This document shows positions 1-8,967 of a DNA stretch of 64,000 nucleotides, piece by piece. The notes beneath the pieces are model-generated. The model was not told the origin of the DNA. It made no database searches and saw only the letters and a program-made list of their open reading frames with translations. A program made the position numbers and the translations under genes. This DNA is from a virus. The stretch spans positions 1 through 64,000 of the IMG/VR virus record IMGVR_UViG_3300017748_000005. One strand, 5' to 3'. How positions within the stretch are numbered: the first letter of the stretch is position 1; each line of letters begins with the position of its first letter.

Positions 1-2724
1 ACCTTTTGTCGTACCATCAACAAAGAAACCAGCATCTGCACGTATGTATCGAGGAGTGTAGATGTTCTTATTAGTTTCCTGGTTAATCCTAAGCCAAGTA
101 GTGTCCTCACATCCAATCTCACCCATCCTTGTGGTTCCGTTGTAGAAAATAATATGATCAGAAACATTATTATCTGTTTTCTTTAGAAGAATACGAGCAC
201 TACCAGAGGATGTTAAATCGCCAGAGAAAGTATCAGCAGCATCAGAATGTAATACATTCGTCATTGAATTTGCCAAATGATTTGGCGTACAATATCGGAT
301 ATATCCGTCAGTTGTATATGTTGAATATACCTTTGTTACTGTGTTTGCGTGTGACCCAGATGTTGTATTGATCCAACCGGCATCGATGTAACCGCTACCA
401 TTAGTTCTTACAACTTTATTGGCATCATCGTTTCTACCAGTATGAAGGTTTAAACCGTCTAATGTATCAGCATCTAGTCCTGAACCAGACCCATCAACTG
501 TTTTAATAGCCGTAAGGATTTCTGATGCAGTCTGGTCTGCAGTAGCACCTGCCTCTACTCCATCGAGTTTTGCTTTGTCAGCACCGCTGATTAAACCAGA
601 GTTGCCAGAAGCAACTACATGTGGAATTACTGCATCAGTACCTGTACTACTTGACATCGTACGGTTCGATGCCGTGTAGGTGAGATTAGTATCAGCATTT
701 ACTTCAGCACCAGCAGAAATATTAAGCAACTTTGTTGCCTGTGCTCCAGTCATTAGACCTGAGTTACCACCACTTACAACTTCAGGGAATGTAAAACCAC
801 TACCAGTGTTTGAATCAACTTGTCGTGTTGAAGCTGTATAACTAATGTTTGTTGACGATGCTGGATATTGCATAGCCATCCAGTCAGTTGAAGTACTTCC
901 GTCATTTGCTGTAATGACATACAAAATGCCTTCATTACTTACAGATGCAAAGTCACCTAGTTCTCCTGACAACGTGGTTAAGTTGGCTTGGGCCGTAACT
1001 GTTCCTAAGAATTGAGTAATAGCAAGGTCAGGTATTTGTGATTCTAAAATTTTCCCGTTAGAATCTAGATCCGCCTTATCCGTCAAATTACCTGGAAGGT
1101 TGTCTAAGTCAACGAGATTTTGTGCGGTGATATCGTCGAGTTTAGTTGCACGGCTGTCAGTCAATACATTACTATCACTTGCAGATGCGACTAGTGCACG
1201 GATTTCAGCAGCTGTTTGGTCTGCAGTTGCACCTATTTCGACACCGTCAAGTTTTGATTTGTCAGTCGCACTAGAGAGTCCGGGCACAGCAGTAGTTACT
1301 TCTGGCAGAGTAATACCACTTGCATTGTTTATCTCCAACGCACGAGTAGAAGCTGTATAAGTCAGATCATGATTAAGGTTAACTTCAGAACCAGCTTCGA
1401 TGCCATCTAACTTTGTGTGATCAGCATCAGTAAAAACATTAGAGTCTGTTGCTGCTTCAACTGCAGCGCGTATTTCTGCATCCGTTTGATCAGCTGTAGC
1501 TCCCGTCTCAATTCCTGCCAGCTTAGTATTCTTTGTGTCTGTGTATGCGTCCGCTTCCTGTTCATACAGTGCTTTAATTTCAGCACCTGTTTGATCGGCA
1601 GTTGCTCCTGGCTCAATGCCACCTAATTTTGTAAACTGTGCATCTGTGAATGCAGAAGTTTCTTGTTCGTATAGCGACTTGATCTCAGCACCTGTAAGAT
1701 CTGCTGTGGCTCCACTCTCGATTCCATCAAGTTTCGAATGGTCGGCATCGGTAAAGACATTACTGTCAGTAGCATCACCCACCAAAACACGAACTTCAGC
1801 TGCAGTTTGGTCTGCTGTAGCTCCTGTCTCAATTCCTGCAAGCTTAGTATTCTTTGTGTCTGTGTAGGCATTTGCTTCTTGTTCATACAGTGCCTTTATC
1901 TCAGCCCCGGTCTGGTCTGCGGTAGCACCACTTTCTATACCATCAATTTTAACTTTATCTGTAGCCACCATTAAGCCACGTACTGTTGTCGTGACATCAG
2001 GTATTGCAGCAATTTGTGTATCTGTGTAATTCTCAGAAAATGCTTTAATTGATTGCTGAGTGGCTAATGAACTTGCACTATCACTACTAAAGTTATCTTC
2101 ATCTAAAATCGCAGTGACAATTGTGCTTGTTCCTAGCTGCAGCGAATCTGTTTCGACCGCATCAACATCAATTGTTGGGTCTAGACTCAGTGTTATTTGA
2201 TCTCCACTTACAGTCGTAGAAATTTGATTTGTTGAGCCACTAATAGTTAGAGTATCTGTGCTACCAGCTTGAATATTCCCATTGCCGGAATCACCAGCAA
2301 ACTTTACGATTTTTGTAATATCGTCTACGTATTTTTTAATTGATTGCTGTGTAGCCAGTTTCGTATTGCTATCGCTTGTCAGTGAGTCTTCATCAAGCAC
2401 ACCATCAATTACTTGCGATGCATTGATGTCTAAGCTACTTGTATTTACTCTTCCACTTGCAGAAATATCTCCATTGCTGCCCAAAGTGATGCTTATATTA
2501 TCCCCTAAAGTAGAATCTACAGTTATGCTGTCTGCAGTAAATAATCCTACAATTGCGCTATCACCCAGGTTGCTTTCACCTGTTCCACTGATAATAAGTG
2601 GAGCTGCCGAAGAGAAGCTTGTACCGTTAATTGTAATAGAACCATCTACTTGTAGTGTGTCAGCACTTTGAAAGTACTCCTGATAACCTGATGAATTAAG
2701 GACTAGAGGGCGACGGTTTGCCAT
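1..2724 (-). CDS. Tail fibre / receptor-binding structural protein, 3' end outside window
   Basis: The frame is open from the ATG at 2722-2724 to the window edge (908 codons; C-terminus missing). The N-terminus (MANRRPLVLNSSG) leads into beta-rich low-complexity sequence. The centre holds at least seven imperfect repeats of about 25-40 residues built on TKLDGIESGATADQT and AEIKALYEQEA, interleaved with DSNVFTDADHTKLDGIEAG. Such repeats are typical of trimeric phage tail fibres and of collagen-free fibre shafts. The visible C-terminal part (GLDADTLDGLNLHTGRND) is a common fibre head-proximal motif. It starts one base after the stop of the 178-residue gene, so it is probably the last gene of the leftward virion transcript. 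Adsorption to the host surface is inferred; no receptor domain is visible in the window. Confidence 0.82.
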   Translation of the reverse strand, partial: MANRRPLVLNSSGYQEYFQSADTLQVDGSITINGTSFSSAAPLIISGTGESNLGDSAIVGLFTADSITVDSTLGDNISITLGSNGDISASGRVNTSSLDINASQVIDGVLDEDSLTSDSNTKLATQQSIKKYVDDITKIVKFAGDSGNGNIQAGSTDTLTISGSTNQISTTVSGDQITLSLDPTIDVDAVETDSLQLGTSTIVTAILDEDNFSSDSASSLATQQSIKAFSENYTDTQIAAIPDVTTTVRGLMVATDKVKIDGIESGATADQTGAEIKALYEQEANAYTDTKNTKLAGIETGATADQTAAEVRVLVGDATDSNVFTDADHSKLDGIESGATADLTGAEIKSLYEQETSAFTDAQFTKLGGIEPGATADQTGAEIKALYEQEADAYTDTKNTKLAGIETGATADQTDAEIRAAVEAATDSNVFTDADHTKLDGIEAGSEVNLNHDLTYTASTRALEINNASGITLPEVTTAVPGLSSATDKSKLDGVEIGATADQTAAEIRALVASASDSNVLTDSRATKLDDITAQNLVDLDNLPGNLTDKADLDSNGKILESQIPDLAITQFLGTVTAQANLTTLSGELGDFASVSNEGILYVITANDGSTSTDWMAMQYPASSTNISYTASTRQVDSNTGSGFTFPEVVSGGNSGLMTGAQATKLLNISAGAEVNADTNLTYTASNRTMSSSTGTDAVIPHVVASGNSGLISGADKAKLDGVEAGATADQTASEILTAIKTVDGSGSGLDADTLDGLNLHTGRNDDANKVVRTNGSGYIDAGWINTTSGSHANTVTKVYSTYTTDGYIRYCTPNHLANSMTNVLHSDAADTFSGDLTSSGSARILLKKTDNNVSDHIIFYNGTTRMGEIGCEDTTWLRINQETNKNIYTPRYIRADAGFFVDGTTKG

Positions 2725-2725
2725 T

Positions 2726-3262
2726 TTAAATTACCACGGGCTGAGAGATTTCAAGTGCAATTCGGTTACCACTAACCGCAGTTGCGATAGCAATTACTAC
2801 ATTGCCAGAAGTTGTTGTGTCAGGGGTCAACGTAAAATTGCCAGCATTAGTGGCACTTAGGTAGTATTTACCCCCAACTACAAAGTTATTATTTCCTTCA
2901 TCAGTGATCCCTGCAATTCCTGTAAATGTCAGATCAGCATCACTTGTGAAAGATACAGTCTGACCAGGGTTTGTTGAATTTAGTGCAACACCCACCACCT
3001 GCGCTGTACTAAGGTCTGTAGCAATAGCTGGGATGAGAGTCCCAAAAGAAGTGAATGCCAACGGTGTTCCTCGTTGAGCACTTACTGGCGAACTAACGTC
3101 ATATACAGCAGATCCCGAGATAACCTCGACATCATCATCTTCATCTACTGGAACTAGATCTTTTGATGACAATGCATATACAGAAGGTCCTAGCGCGGTG
3201 TCAGGATTCCGGAAAATATAAGATCTACCGAAAACATTTTTTGTATCACCTAAATTTGCCAT
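2726..3262 (-). CDS. Virion structural protein next to the fibre gene, function unknown
   Basis: 178 residues. The sequence is beta-rich, with short Gly/Asn/Thr-rich turns, an acidic patch (PVDEDDDVEV) near residue 38 and no signal peptide or membrane segment. The style resembles small decoration or fibre-attachment proteins, but no family is recognised. It lies directly upstream of the fibre gene (1-nt gap) and has its own TAAACT box 26 nt before the start, so it may head a two-gene fibre transcript. Confidence 0.6.
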   Translation of the reverse strand: MANLGDTKNVFGRSYIFRNPDTALGPSVYALSSKDLVPVDEDDDVEVISGSAVYDVSSPVSAQRGTPLAFTSFGTLIPAIATDLSTAQVVGVALNSTNPGQTVSFTSDADLTFTGIAGITDEGNNNFVVGGKYYLSATNAGNFTLTPDTTTSGNVVIAIATAVSGNRIALEISQPVVI

Positions 3263-3283
3263 TCTACAGCTGAGTTCTACTCT

Positions 3284-3505
3284 CTATAGTTTATCGGTTT
3301 CTGTAGACCAATCCTTTAAGTCTTGCATTATCATTCCTTTTACAGATACTGTCAAAAGCTGCTGATAGTTCATGTACAGCCTAATTGAATCTTTCAGGCT
3401 CTGCTTTAGCACATCAATGTCATTGCAGTTGTCAATATCTTTATTGATAATATTCAGCTGAAATGACTTTTGAAGCGGTAACTCGTAATCTTCTGGTTTA
3501 AACAT
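3284..3505 (-). CDS. Small hypothetical protein in fibre cluster
   Basis: 73 residues starting with MFKPEDYELP. I chose the ATG at 3503-3505, eight bases after the stop of the upstream gene; a GTG at 3518-3520 in the same frame would overlap that gene. The protein is mostly helical and mixed-charge (KDIDNCNDIDVLKQSLKDS), with an MNYQQLL stretch. It could be a small assembly chaperone of the neighbouring fibre proteins; that is position-based inference only. Confidence 0.5.
   Translation of the reverse strand: MFKPEDYELPLQKSFQLNIINKDIDNCNDIDVLKQSLKDSIRLYMNYQQLLTVSVKGMIMQDLKDWSTETDKL
3288..3293 (-). promoter_or_regulatory. TAAACT late-type -10 box
   Basis: TAAACT inside GATAAACTATAG on the minus strand, 26 nt before the 178-residue gene. 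Confidence 0.45.
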
Positions 3506-3512
3506 TGTATTA

Positions 3513-4052
3513 CTATGCACTTAAGAAGGCTAGCAAGTTTGTTTTAAACTGTGCATAATCAGACGAATTATTTAGAATACTTTGGAAGTTAACTTTGTCT
3601 ATATATGATGAGGACTGCGCCGGAACAAATTGAACACCGTCAAACACGTACAGCTCTTTAGAGTTAAACTCCATCCAGATTTCACCTCTCAGTGGTTGTG
3701 GAGGTGCTGTTCCCTCCCGTACAGTTACATACCCATCACCACCATTAGTTTGATACCAGCCGTCGTGTGCATAGCAAAATAACCGACCCTGCCTCGTGTC
3801 AAACCAAAGTGCACCTTCACTGGGTGGGATTGAGTATTCCGTATTCTCTTGATTCCAAGTAGGGGGTTGTGGCCCTGTTGATGCTTGACCCCAATTGAGG
3901 TCTAGTATTGCTGCGACTAAGCCCGCGTAATTAGCAGGGTAATTACCTGGAATCTGATAGTTTGCAATTCGTTTTGCATTAAGTGCAGCAATCAACGACT
4001 CAAAATTAGCATCTAAATTACCGTAATTTGGCTTAGCATTCTCGTGGGACAT
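3513..4052 (-). CDS. Tail-fibre-associated structural protein (hypothetical)
   Basis: 179 residues. The first 60 residues are helical and include an IPGNYPANYAGLVAAILDL segment. The middle carries two short WFDTRQGRLFCYAHDGWYQTN / EIWMEFNSKELYVFDG units of the kind seen in phage fibre and baseplate-type proteins (a beta-hairpin following WFDT or WMEF). The C-terminal helix is SQFKTNLLAFLSA-like. A TACAAT box lies 21 nt upstream of the start. Exact role unknown. Confidence 0.55.
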   Translation of the reverse strand: MSHENAKPNYGNLDANFESLIAALNAKRIANYQIPGNYPANYAGLVAAILDLNWGQASTGPQPPTWNQENTEYSIPPSEGALWFDTRQGRLFCYAHDGWYQTNGGDGYVTVREGTAPPQPLRGEIWMEFNSKELYVFDGVQFVPAQSSSYIDKVNFQSILNNSSDYAQFKTNLLAFLSA

Positions 4053-4072
4053 TGTATCGGCGCTTTTTCTTT

Positions 4073-4078
4073 ATTGTA
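4073..4078 (-). promoter_or_regulatory. TACAAT late-type -10 box
   Basis: TACAAT on the minus strand, 21 nt before the 179-residue gene. Confidence 0.5.
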
Positions 4079-4079
4079 C

Positions 4080-5831
4080 CTAGAACTTAGTATTCAGAAT
4101 TGCGCTAGCTAGTTCCACTTCATCCATATTTAAACCTTCAGCAGTAGCAAATACAAGTTCAATTAACGATAAATCTCCACGTTGATATGACTGTATAAAT
4201 TCCTCTGCGACTTCAGCCATCTCTTGTTTTAATTTAGCTTCAAATTTGAGTCGAGTCTCATATGAAGGAACTTGATTAGGCTCAGCTACTTTTAATTTTT
4301 CAATGAACATGGCGGCAACTGTGTGCTTACACATTTTGAAGCTCATTCTATAAGTATCTGATGACCATGTTTGAATGCGACCAGCTGATTTAGATAAAGC
4401 TACAGTGTCAGATTGTTTCTTACCCTTAGCAGTAGGTAATGGGTAACGTTGTTGGCGGTTCACTTTTCTATCGAATTCACCTTCTGTTGATTGCGGTATC
4501 CTTAATTGTGCGTGCGAATATGCTGGACATGAGCATGTGTACAGAGTTGCTGGCACTAGGTCAAACCCAGCTGTAAATGTCTGATCCATCCAAGGATCTA
4601 TATCGGTCTCTAAACGACGCCAAGGGTCGTCACCTTGACTGAGTACGTGGTAGCTCAAACCCCCATACTCATCTAATACTATTTTTGTAAAGCTTTTACT
4701 TTCAAAAACTAAGAAACCGTTTTCTGATGGTGCATATAGTTTTAATTCATCAGGATAACTCTCTGCTTCAATAATTACATAACCGTTGCCGCTATTAATA
4801 GTTGATTTTATTTCGAACGGTAGTAAGTTAATGCTAAGTTCATTTACTTCACTCTGTACTTCGTCAGCAGTAATATACTGTGTTCCGAATAGATTTTGAT
4901 ATTCATCTTTTTGGAATATAAAGGTGCTTTGCAGTTCTGGTTCCGCAAGTGACGTTGTTAATAGTGTGGGAAGCTGACCAATGTCAAATGTAGAGACTGG
5001 TAGATCTTGTTGATCCACAATACGAAAAGCTTTTGCTGACTCCCGTTGATTTACCTTGACTTCAAACGTTTCTCTATTATCTACAAACTGCTCTGACCCA
5101 ATTGCTCTTCTAATTTGGATATTGTCTAAATAGCCTATTTTTCCCACAAAAGAATTTAATGGAACATTGGGGTCGAACTCAGTGTCTGGGATATGAATAA
5201 GCAACGTGCTGCTTCTGGACTTACCTTTGTAAATAGCTGGCTTCAGTTCACTAGTAAGTACATTCTTTAGATTGGCTTCTGATACGCCATCACTTATGCG
5301 ATCACCAATCATGCTTGTAATCAATGGAGTACTTGCTGCAGATGTTATTTGAACGTGGATTTCATGATTTGCGTAGTTATTTGGATATAAAGTTCGTTCA
5401 TTTCGAACGCCAGTTATTGTTCCCAATGATGGTGGATTAGGAACTGTTCTTTTCATCACATAATGGGAATTAGTATCAGCATTAGTGGTAGCAAACTTAT
5501 ATCCTTCAAAAGTTACGTCATATTCTTCTGGTTGTCCCTGATATAACTTTGTAGTTATGCTTATATCTTGCGCTTCCCGAGTGAAGGCGTCCACATCCTT
5601 CAACCTATACCAAGCTGCGGCGTAATAAAATTCCAGTCCCTTACGCCACCTTGTCCAATTACTATCAAGGTCAAATTGTTCAATAGCTGATCTTGTAACG
5701 GAAGACCCAAAACTATTGCTTGACGGGTAATACCCTTGTCCGCGTCTCCCCTTCCCTTTATCAACTCGGTTATTTATGCTTTTGAATTGATTAGAGTTTG
5801 TTGGTCCCCAGCCATTCTTTTTTCTAGGCAT
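4080..5831 (-). CDS. Large virion-region protein with a SWIM-type zinc finger
   Basis: 583 residues. The N-terminus is basic (MPRKKNGWGPTNSNQFK). A long beta-rich middle part contains LEFYYAAAWYRLKD and repeated integrin-like beta strands. The C-terminal part carries C433-x-C435 ... C501-x-H503 (TCSCPAYSHAQL ... FKMCKHTVAAMF), which matches the SWIM zinc-finger pattern CxCxnCxH with a long insertion. SWIM fingers bind DNA or protein partners. Position between fibre and connector genes suggests a tail or neck structural protein, perhaps one touching DNA, but no homologous virion family is recognised. The element at 5832-5961 abuts its start. Confidence 0.55.
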   Translation of the reverse strand: MPRKKNGWGPTNSNQFKSINNRVDKGKGRRGQGYYPSSNSFGSSVTRSAIEQFDLDSNWTRWRKGLEFYYAAAWYRLKDVDAFTREAQDISITTKLYQGQPEEYDVTFEGYKFATTNADTNSHYVMKRTVPNPPSLGTITGVRNERTLYPNNYANHEIHVQITSAASTPLITSMIGDRISDGVSEANLKNVLTSELKPAIYKGKSRSSTLLIHIPDTEFDPNVPLNSFVGKIGYLDNIQIRRAIGSEQFVDNRETFEVKVNQRESAKAFRIVDQQDLPVSTFDIGQLPTLLTTSLAEPELQSTFIFQKDEYQNLFGTQYITADEVQSEVNELSINLLPFEIKSTINSGNGYVIIEAESYPDELKLYAPSENGFLVFESKSFTKIVLDEYGGLSYHVLSQGDDPWRRLETDIDPWMDQTFTAGFDLVPATLYTCSCPAYSHAQLRIPQSTEGEFDRKVNRQQRYPLPTAKGKKQSDTVALSKSAGRIQTWSSDTYRMSFKMCKHTVAAMFIEKLKVAEPNQVPSYETRLKFEAKLKQEMAEVAEEFIQSYQRGDLSLIELVFATAEGLNMDEVELASAILNTKF

Positions 5832-5961
5832 ACTACATTGCTACGCTAACTACAGTAGTTATCTATATACCCTATATTTTAATCCTATTCGCTGTCTCCC
5901 CCCTACTAACCTTTTCTAGAGATTTATATAGCAGTAGGGGTAGTTAGCGTAGTTTTGTAGT
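5832..5961. repeat. Dispersed inverted-repeat element, copy 1
   Basis: The left arm contains CTACGCTAACTAC followed by GTAGTTA and CTATATACCC (5841-5873). The right arm (5941-5961) is tagttagcgtagttttgtag, the reverse complement of the left-arm core. Copies 2 and 3 lie at 31719-31839 and 41191-41314. It fills the gap between two leftward genes and contains no ORF. A regulatory, replication or recombination role is possible. Confidence 0.75.
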
Positions 5962-6474
5962 TTAGAAGAAGCCGCCACTCACGCCTAGGAGCGGTGCATT
6001 AGTCACGTTGTCTTGGAGGTTACTTGTTAGCCGTGCAGCCCACAAGTTCTTACCTTTAGGTACGTAGAAGCCGGTGTTCTTCTGCACACTGCCCACAGCA
6101 GGCACAGGAGCCAATACAAAAGGCATGTCCGTTGAATGGACCCAGTTCCCCAATGTTGAAGCTGCAATCAAACTTCCTACGTAAATACCGCCACTAACAG
6201 CAGCGGCACTTTGAGAAGGAGGACGCAAAAAGTCGTTATCAGATGACAGATAAAGATTAATTTGATAGCTGTTACTATTTCCATCTTGACCACGTGAAAT
6301 GGCATAGATGTCTTCAATCACAGCTCCATCATTAGACGTACAGTTCAGTACCAACTGCGCAAAGTTCGTACCAGAAACGTCAGTCTGAAGGATGGTTGCG
6401 TCATTCATACTGTAAACCTCGTTAAATACGCGGTCTACTAGCAGAGGTTGCTTATTAGTAGAAGTTGATGCCAT
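5962..6474 (-). CDS. Virion structural protein (hypothetical)
   Basis: 170 residues, beta-rich and without a signal peptide. It contains IEDIYAISRGQDGNSNSYQINLYLSSDNDF and VPKGKNLWAARLTSN segments and resembles small capsid or neck beta-sandwich proteins. Its start overlaps the stop of the upstream 212-residue gene by one base, so the two are translationally coupled. No family recognised; structural role inferred from the cluster. Confidence 0.5.
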   Translation of the reverse strand: MASTSTNKQPLLVDRVFNEVYSMNDATILQTDVSGTNFAQLVLNCTSNDGAVIEDIYAISRGQDGNSNSYQINLYLSSDNDFLRPPSQSAAAVSGGIYVGSLIAASTLGNWVHSTDMPFVLAPVPAVGSVQKNTGFYVPKGKNLWAARLTSNLQDNVTNAPLLGVSGGFF

Positions 6475-7109
6475 TACTTTTTACCTTTCTTTTGTCCTGT
6501 TTTTTTCATATCGTTACCCGGAGCAAGGGCCAGTCCGTTGGGACTTGAGAAGTCCGTACTGGGCATTCCTTGAAGAGGAAGTGATCCCATCCTAGCAGGA
6601 GGTTCAGGCATTTGACCTAAATTTGTAGGGCTTCCAATGAATCCCATAGGGCCAATTTCAGAGGGTGGGATACCATCAGGTGAATTTCGCATTGAGGTTC
6701 TTGTTGCCGCCTCGGCGGTGTAATTACCTCCCATCTGGTTATATATTTCAGAAGGTGTTGCTGGCAATCCATCACCTGCAGCATTCAAACCACGGCGTCC
6801 ACTAAACTCAGCACGTAGTCCAGAGTTGCCAACCATTCCTGAGACATATCCCATTCGGCCCGGAACGTCAGGCTGAACCTGTTCTCCAAATAAATATTGG
6901 TTTGTATATCCATCAACGTTGGTACCACCGGCTGGTTGTTCCCTGAAGTTATTGGGATTCAAGTCCTGGTTGTTTGGTCCCTGGTCCATTCCTGCCTGTG
7001 GACGCAGAGGAATATTGCCTTGTGGAGCACCCGGCATGTTGGAGTTATTTCGACGAGTACCCTGAGGTCCCATCATTGCTTCTCGACGCTGTCTCTTTGC
7101 TTCATTCAT
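6474..7109 (-). CDS. Gly/Pro/Asn/Met-rich virion protein (hypothetical)
   Basis: 212 residues from the ATG at 7107-7109; a TTG two codons earlier is in frame but less likely. It is basic at both ends (NEAKRQRREAM at the start, KKTGQKKGKK at the end) and disordered in between, rich in Gly, Pro, Asn and Met. The stop-start arrangement with the upstream gene is TGATCATG, so coupling is tight. The composition is like that of internal or linker virion proteins. Function unknown. Confidence 0.5.
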   Translation of the reverse strand: MNEAKRQRREAMMGPQGTRRNNSNMPGAPQGNIPLRPQAGMDQGPNNQDLNPNNFREQPAGGTNVDGYTNQYLFGEQVQPDVPGRMGYVSGMVGNSGLRAEFSGRRGLNAAGDGLPATPSEIYNQMGGNYTAEAATRTSMRNSPDGIPPSEIGPMGFIGSPTNLGQMPEPPARMGSLPLQGMPSTDFSSPNGLALAPGNDMKKTGQKKGKK

Positions 7110-7111
7110 GA

Positions 7112-7564
7112 TCAAGCTCGGTTGATTTGCTGACGGTTGTTGTATCCGGGAAACTGAATTCCAGCAGCGATACCCTGCACACGCATAGCTGCGTTTTGAC
7201 CAATGGAGCGAGGATCGTCATGTGGAGAACTGGTGGCTGACATACCATTCTCAGGACCAAACCCCGTCTGATTGTTGTAATCAGTGGTTACCGCATTCCC
7301 CATTGAATCGTTGTTGGGCTGAAAATTACCTTTTTCACCACCAACACTTTGACCAGTAGTCAAGTTAGTGTTTGCATATTGAGGATGACGATGAGCTGAT
7401 ACAACAGTCCCGCTCCCTTCGGTAGCCATTTGTTGCATGCCAAAGATGAAGGCGTTATCTTGCAAAGCCTGTGCTTCTGCGAGCTTTGACCGATAGTCAC
7501 CATCCCCTTTAATGCGAATGGGAACGTTTCCATAGTTAAACGCCCCGCCTCCTCTATTCGACAT
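7112..7564 (-). CDS. Disordered virion protein (hypothetical)
   Basis: 150 residues, rich in Gly, Asn and Gln. A short helical part near residues 25-50 includes KLAEAQALQDNAFIFGMQQMA. No known domain. It heads the pair with the following Gly/Pro-rich gene and has a TAGAAT box 27 nt before its ATG. Confidence 0.5.
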   Translation of the reverse strand: MSNRGGGAFNYGNVPIRIKGDGDYRSKLAEAQALQDNAFIFGMQQMATEGSGTVVSAHRHPQYANTNLTTGQSVGGEKGNFQPNNDSMGNAVTTDYNNQTGFGPENGMSATSSPHDDPRSIGQNAAMRVQGIAAGIQFPGYNNRQQINRA

Positions 7565-7590
7565 AATTTTGCAAATATCTTTCTAGATAT

Positions 7591-7596
7591 ATTCTA
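7591..7596 (-). promoter_or_regulatory. TAGAAT late-type -10 box
   Basis: TAGAAT on the minus strand, 27 nt before the 150-residue gene. Confidence 0.5.
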
Positions 7597-7599
7597 CAC

Positions 7600-8082
7600 T
7601 TAGCGCCAAATCTGATTAAGCATAATTCGTGAACCTACCGCTGTATCTGCTGGCCCGGGCACAGCCATGATAAATTCAGCACCACTTCTTTCAAATGCAT
7701 ACCTTCTATATTCTGGGCGACGGTAGTTAGGCACGTATAGTGTTTCTGCCATTCGATCTACTTCTCTTAAATAAATTTCTCGAAAATATTCATCACCTTT
7801 CAATGGGTCAGAGGTTGCCATCGTTCGTTGAACGTCACCAGCTATCTGCTCTAACCGACTGTAGTTTGGACTACCGTTAGCATCTCTAGGGAAGTATTCA
7901 GAGTTTTCCCAAGCAGTATCACATCGGCGAACATGATTAATAATCTGGTTATAGAAAAACTCATCTGGTATTACAGATAGAGCTTCTTCTAGGCGTGATC
8001 GATCACCTGCTGGGATTTGTGAACCAGAGTTGAATCCAAGGTGGAAACGCACTTTTGACTTATTAAACTCATCTAGTTCCAT
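7600..8082 (-). CDS. Possible head-tail connector protein
   Basis: 160 residues, mixed alpha/beta, starting MELDEFNKSKVRFHLGF. It is tyrosine- and arginine-rich toward the C-terminus (YVPNYRRPEYRRYAFERSGAEF). Size, position after the capsid genes and the helical N-terminus are compatible with a neck or connector protein, but I recognise no family. It follows the 128-residue gene with a one-base overlap. Confidence 0.45.
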   Translation of the reverse strand: MELDEFNKSKVRFHLGFNSGSQIPAGDRSRLEEALSVIPDEFFYNQIINHVRRCDTAWENSEYFPRDANGSPNYSRLEQIAGDVQRTMATSDPLKGDEYFREIYLREVDRMAETLYVPNYRRPEYRRYAFERSGAEFIMAVPGPADTAVGSRIMLNQIWR

Positions 8083-8468
8083 TACGCAATACCCATTTTA
8101 CTTACTTGGTCTGCCATCAAGAGTTGCATTCTTAGCTTGTCTTCTTCAGTTGCAGTCCCAGCCATTTCAGCTGCAAGAATCCGTGCTTCTTCTGAGTTGG
8201 CCAACATTTTATTTCTTATATCTTCGCCTAATTCTCCTCCAAGCGCTGCTCCAGCAAAGAGTCCTGTTAATCTAAATCCTGGTTTAAAACGATTATTTGT
8301 ACCACGAAGATGGCCAATACCTCGGCCTACTGGATGTAAGAGTTGACCAGAAGTAAGTCCAATAAGTGCTCCTGCTAGAGAGCCGCCAGCTTGTGCAACT
8401 TCGGGTGAACGTATTCCGCTACCTTTCTCTTTAAGTGCTGCCAGTAGCAACATCTCTTGTTCACTCAT
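8082..8468 (-). CDS. Glycine-zipper membrane-active protein (hypothetical)
   Basis: 128 residues. Two Gly/Ala-rich hydrophobic segments (GGSLAGALIGLTSGQLL and LTGLFAGAALGGELG) have the small-residue spacing of glycine zippers, so the protein may insert in a membrane during DNA ejection or lysis. Both ends are charged and helical. A TAAACT box (in CTTATAGTTTATC) lies 24 nt upstream. Confidence 0.5.
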   Translation of the reverse strand: MSEQEMLLLAALKEKGSGIRSPEVAQAGGSLAGALIGLTSGQLLHPVGRGIGHLRGTNNRFKPGFRLTGLFAGAALGGELGEDIRNKMLANSEEARILAAEMAGTATEEDKLRMQLLMADQVSKMGIA

Positions 8469-8491
8469 CTTACTGCCGCATGATTACTTAT

Positions 8492-8497
8492 AGTTTA
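8492..8497 (-). promoter_or_regulatory. TAAACT late-type -10 box
   Basis: TAAACT on the minus strand, 24 nt before the start of the 128-residue gene. The surrounding GATAAACTATA is shared with the box at 3288. Confidence 0.45.
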
Positions 8498-8932
8498 TCA
8501 AGCAATGAAAATTAGATCATCTGCAATCAGCTGTTCCCAGTTAACACGGGGGATATTTTCTAGCTGCTTCAGATTGCTAAACCGCTCACCAGAGAGTGAA
8601 CAACGTAGTTCAACAATGCGCTTTGCAGTTGCATACCCCACGCCAGGCAGTCGCTTGGCAATCAGTTCTGGGGGTGCCAGATTCAAGTTAAGACGGGTGT
8701 CATTCAGAGGAACAACGCGCTCCGGCATTTGCTCTTCTTCTGTTTTTTGAATCTGTGGAGCTTCGACTTTCGCGAGGCGACCCTTCTCGGTATCGTATGG
8801 AATAAGTGAATCAAGATCTACATACTTGATTGCACCGTCTCCAGTACGAACCATTGCATATTCACCGTCGTGCTTTGAGATAAATTCGACAAGCGCTCCA
8901 GTCTTCTCGTCCTGAAAAAGATTGCTAGACAT
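8498..8932 (-). CDS. Helix-hairpin-helix protein
   Basis: 144 residues. The N-terminal half reads as a small beta domain (GALVEFISKHDGEYAMVRTGDGAIKYVD). The C-terminal half has a ComEA-like helix-hairpin-helix signature (LNLNLAPPELIAKRLPGVG followed by YATAKRIVELR), which in known families binds DNA non-specifically. The setting, just after the capsid gene, suggests a virion or packaging-associated DNA-binding role. It has its own TATAAT box 24 nt upstream, beyond the capsid terminator. Confidence 0.65.
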   Translation of the reverse strand: MSSNLFQDEKTGALVEFISKHDGEYAMVRTGDGAIKYVDLDSLIPYDTEKGRLAKVEAPQIQKTEEEQMPERVVPLNDTRLNLNLAPPELIAKRLPGVGYATAKRIVELRCSLSGERFSNLKQLENIPRVNWEQLIADDLIFIA

Positions 8933-8955
8933 TAGGGTATTTCGTCTTCTTACTT

Positions 8956-8961
8956 ATTATA
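8956..8961 (-). promoter_or_regulatory. TATAAT -10 box
   Basis: A perfect TATAAT on the minus strand, 24 nt before the helix-hairpin-helix gene and just downstream of the capsid terminator. Confidence 0.55.
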
Positions 8962-8967
8962 AGCCAC

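Noticed and set aside
1380-1960. Possible tandem DNA repeat or CRISPR-like array
   Set aside because: Repeats are codon-phased and explained by the repeated fibre protein motif; no equal spacers.
1100-1974. Several rightward and leftward ORFs inside the fibre gene
   Set aside because: Shadows of the repetitive fibre sequence in other frames.
8082-8468. Holin
   Set aside because: Two Gly-zipper stretches exist, but virion-cluster position and promoter fit an ejection protein as well; not decided.
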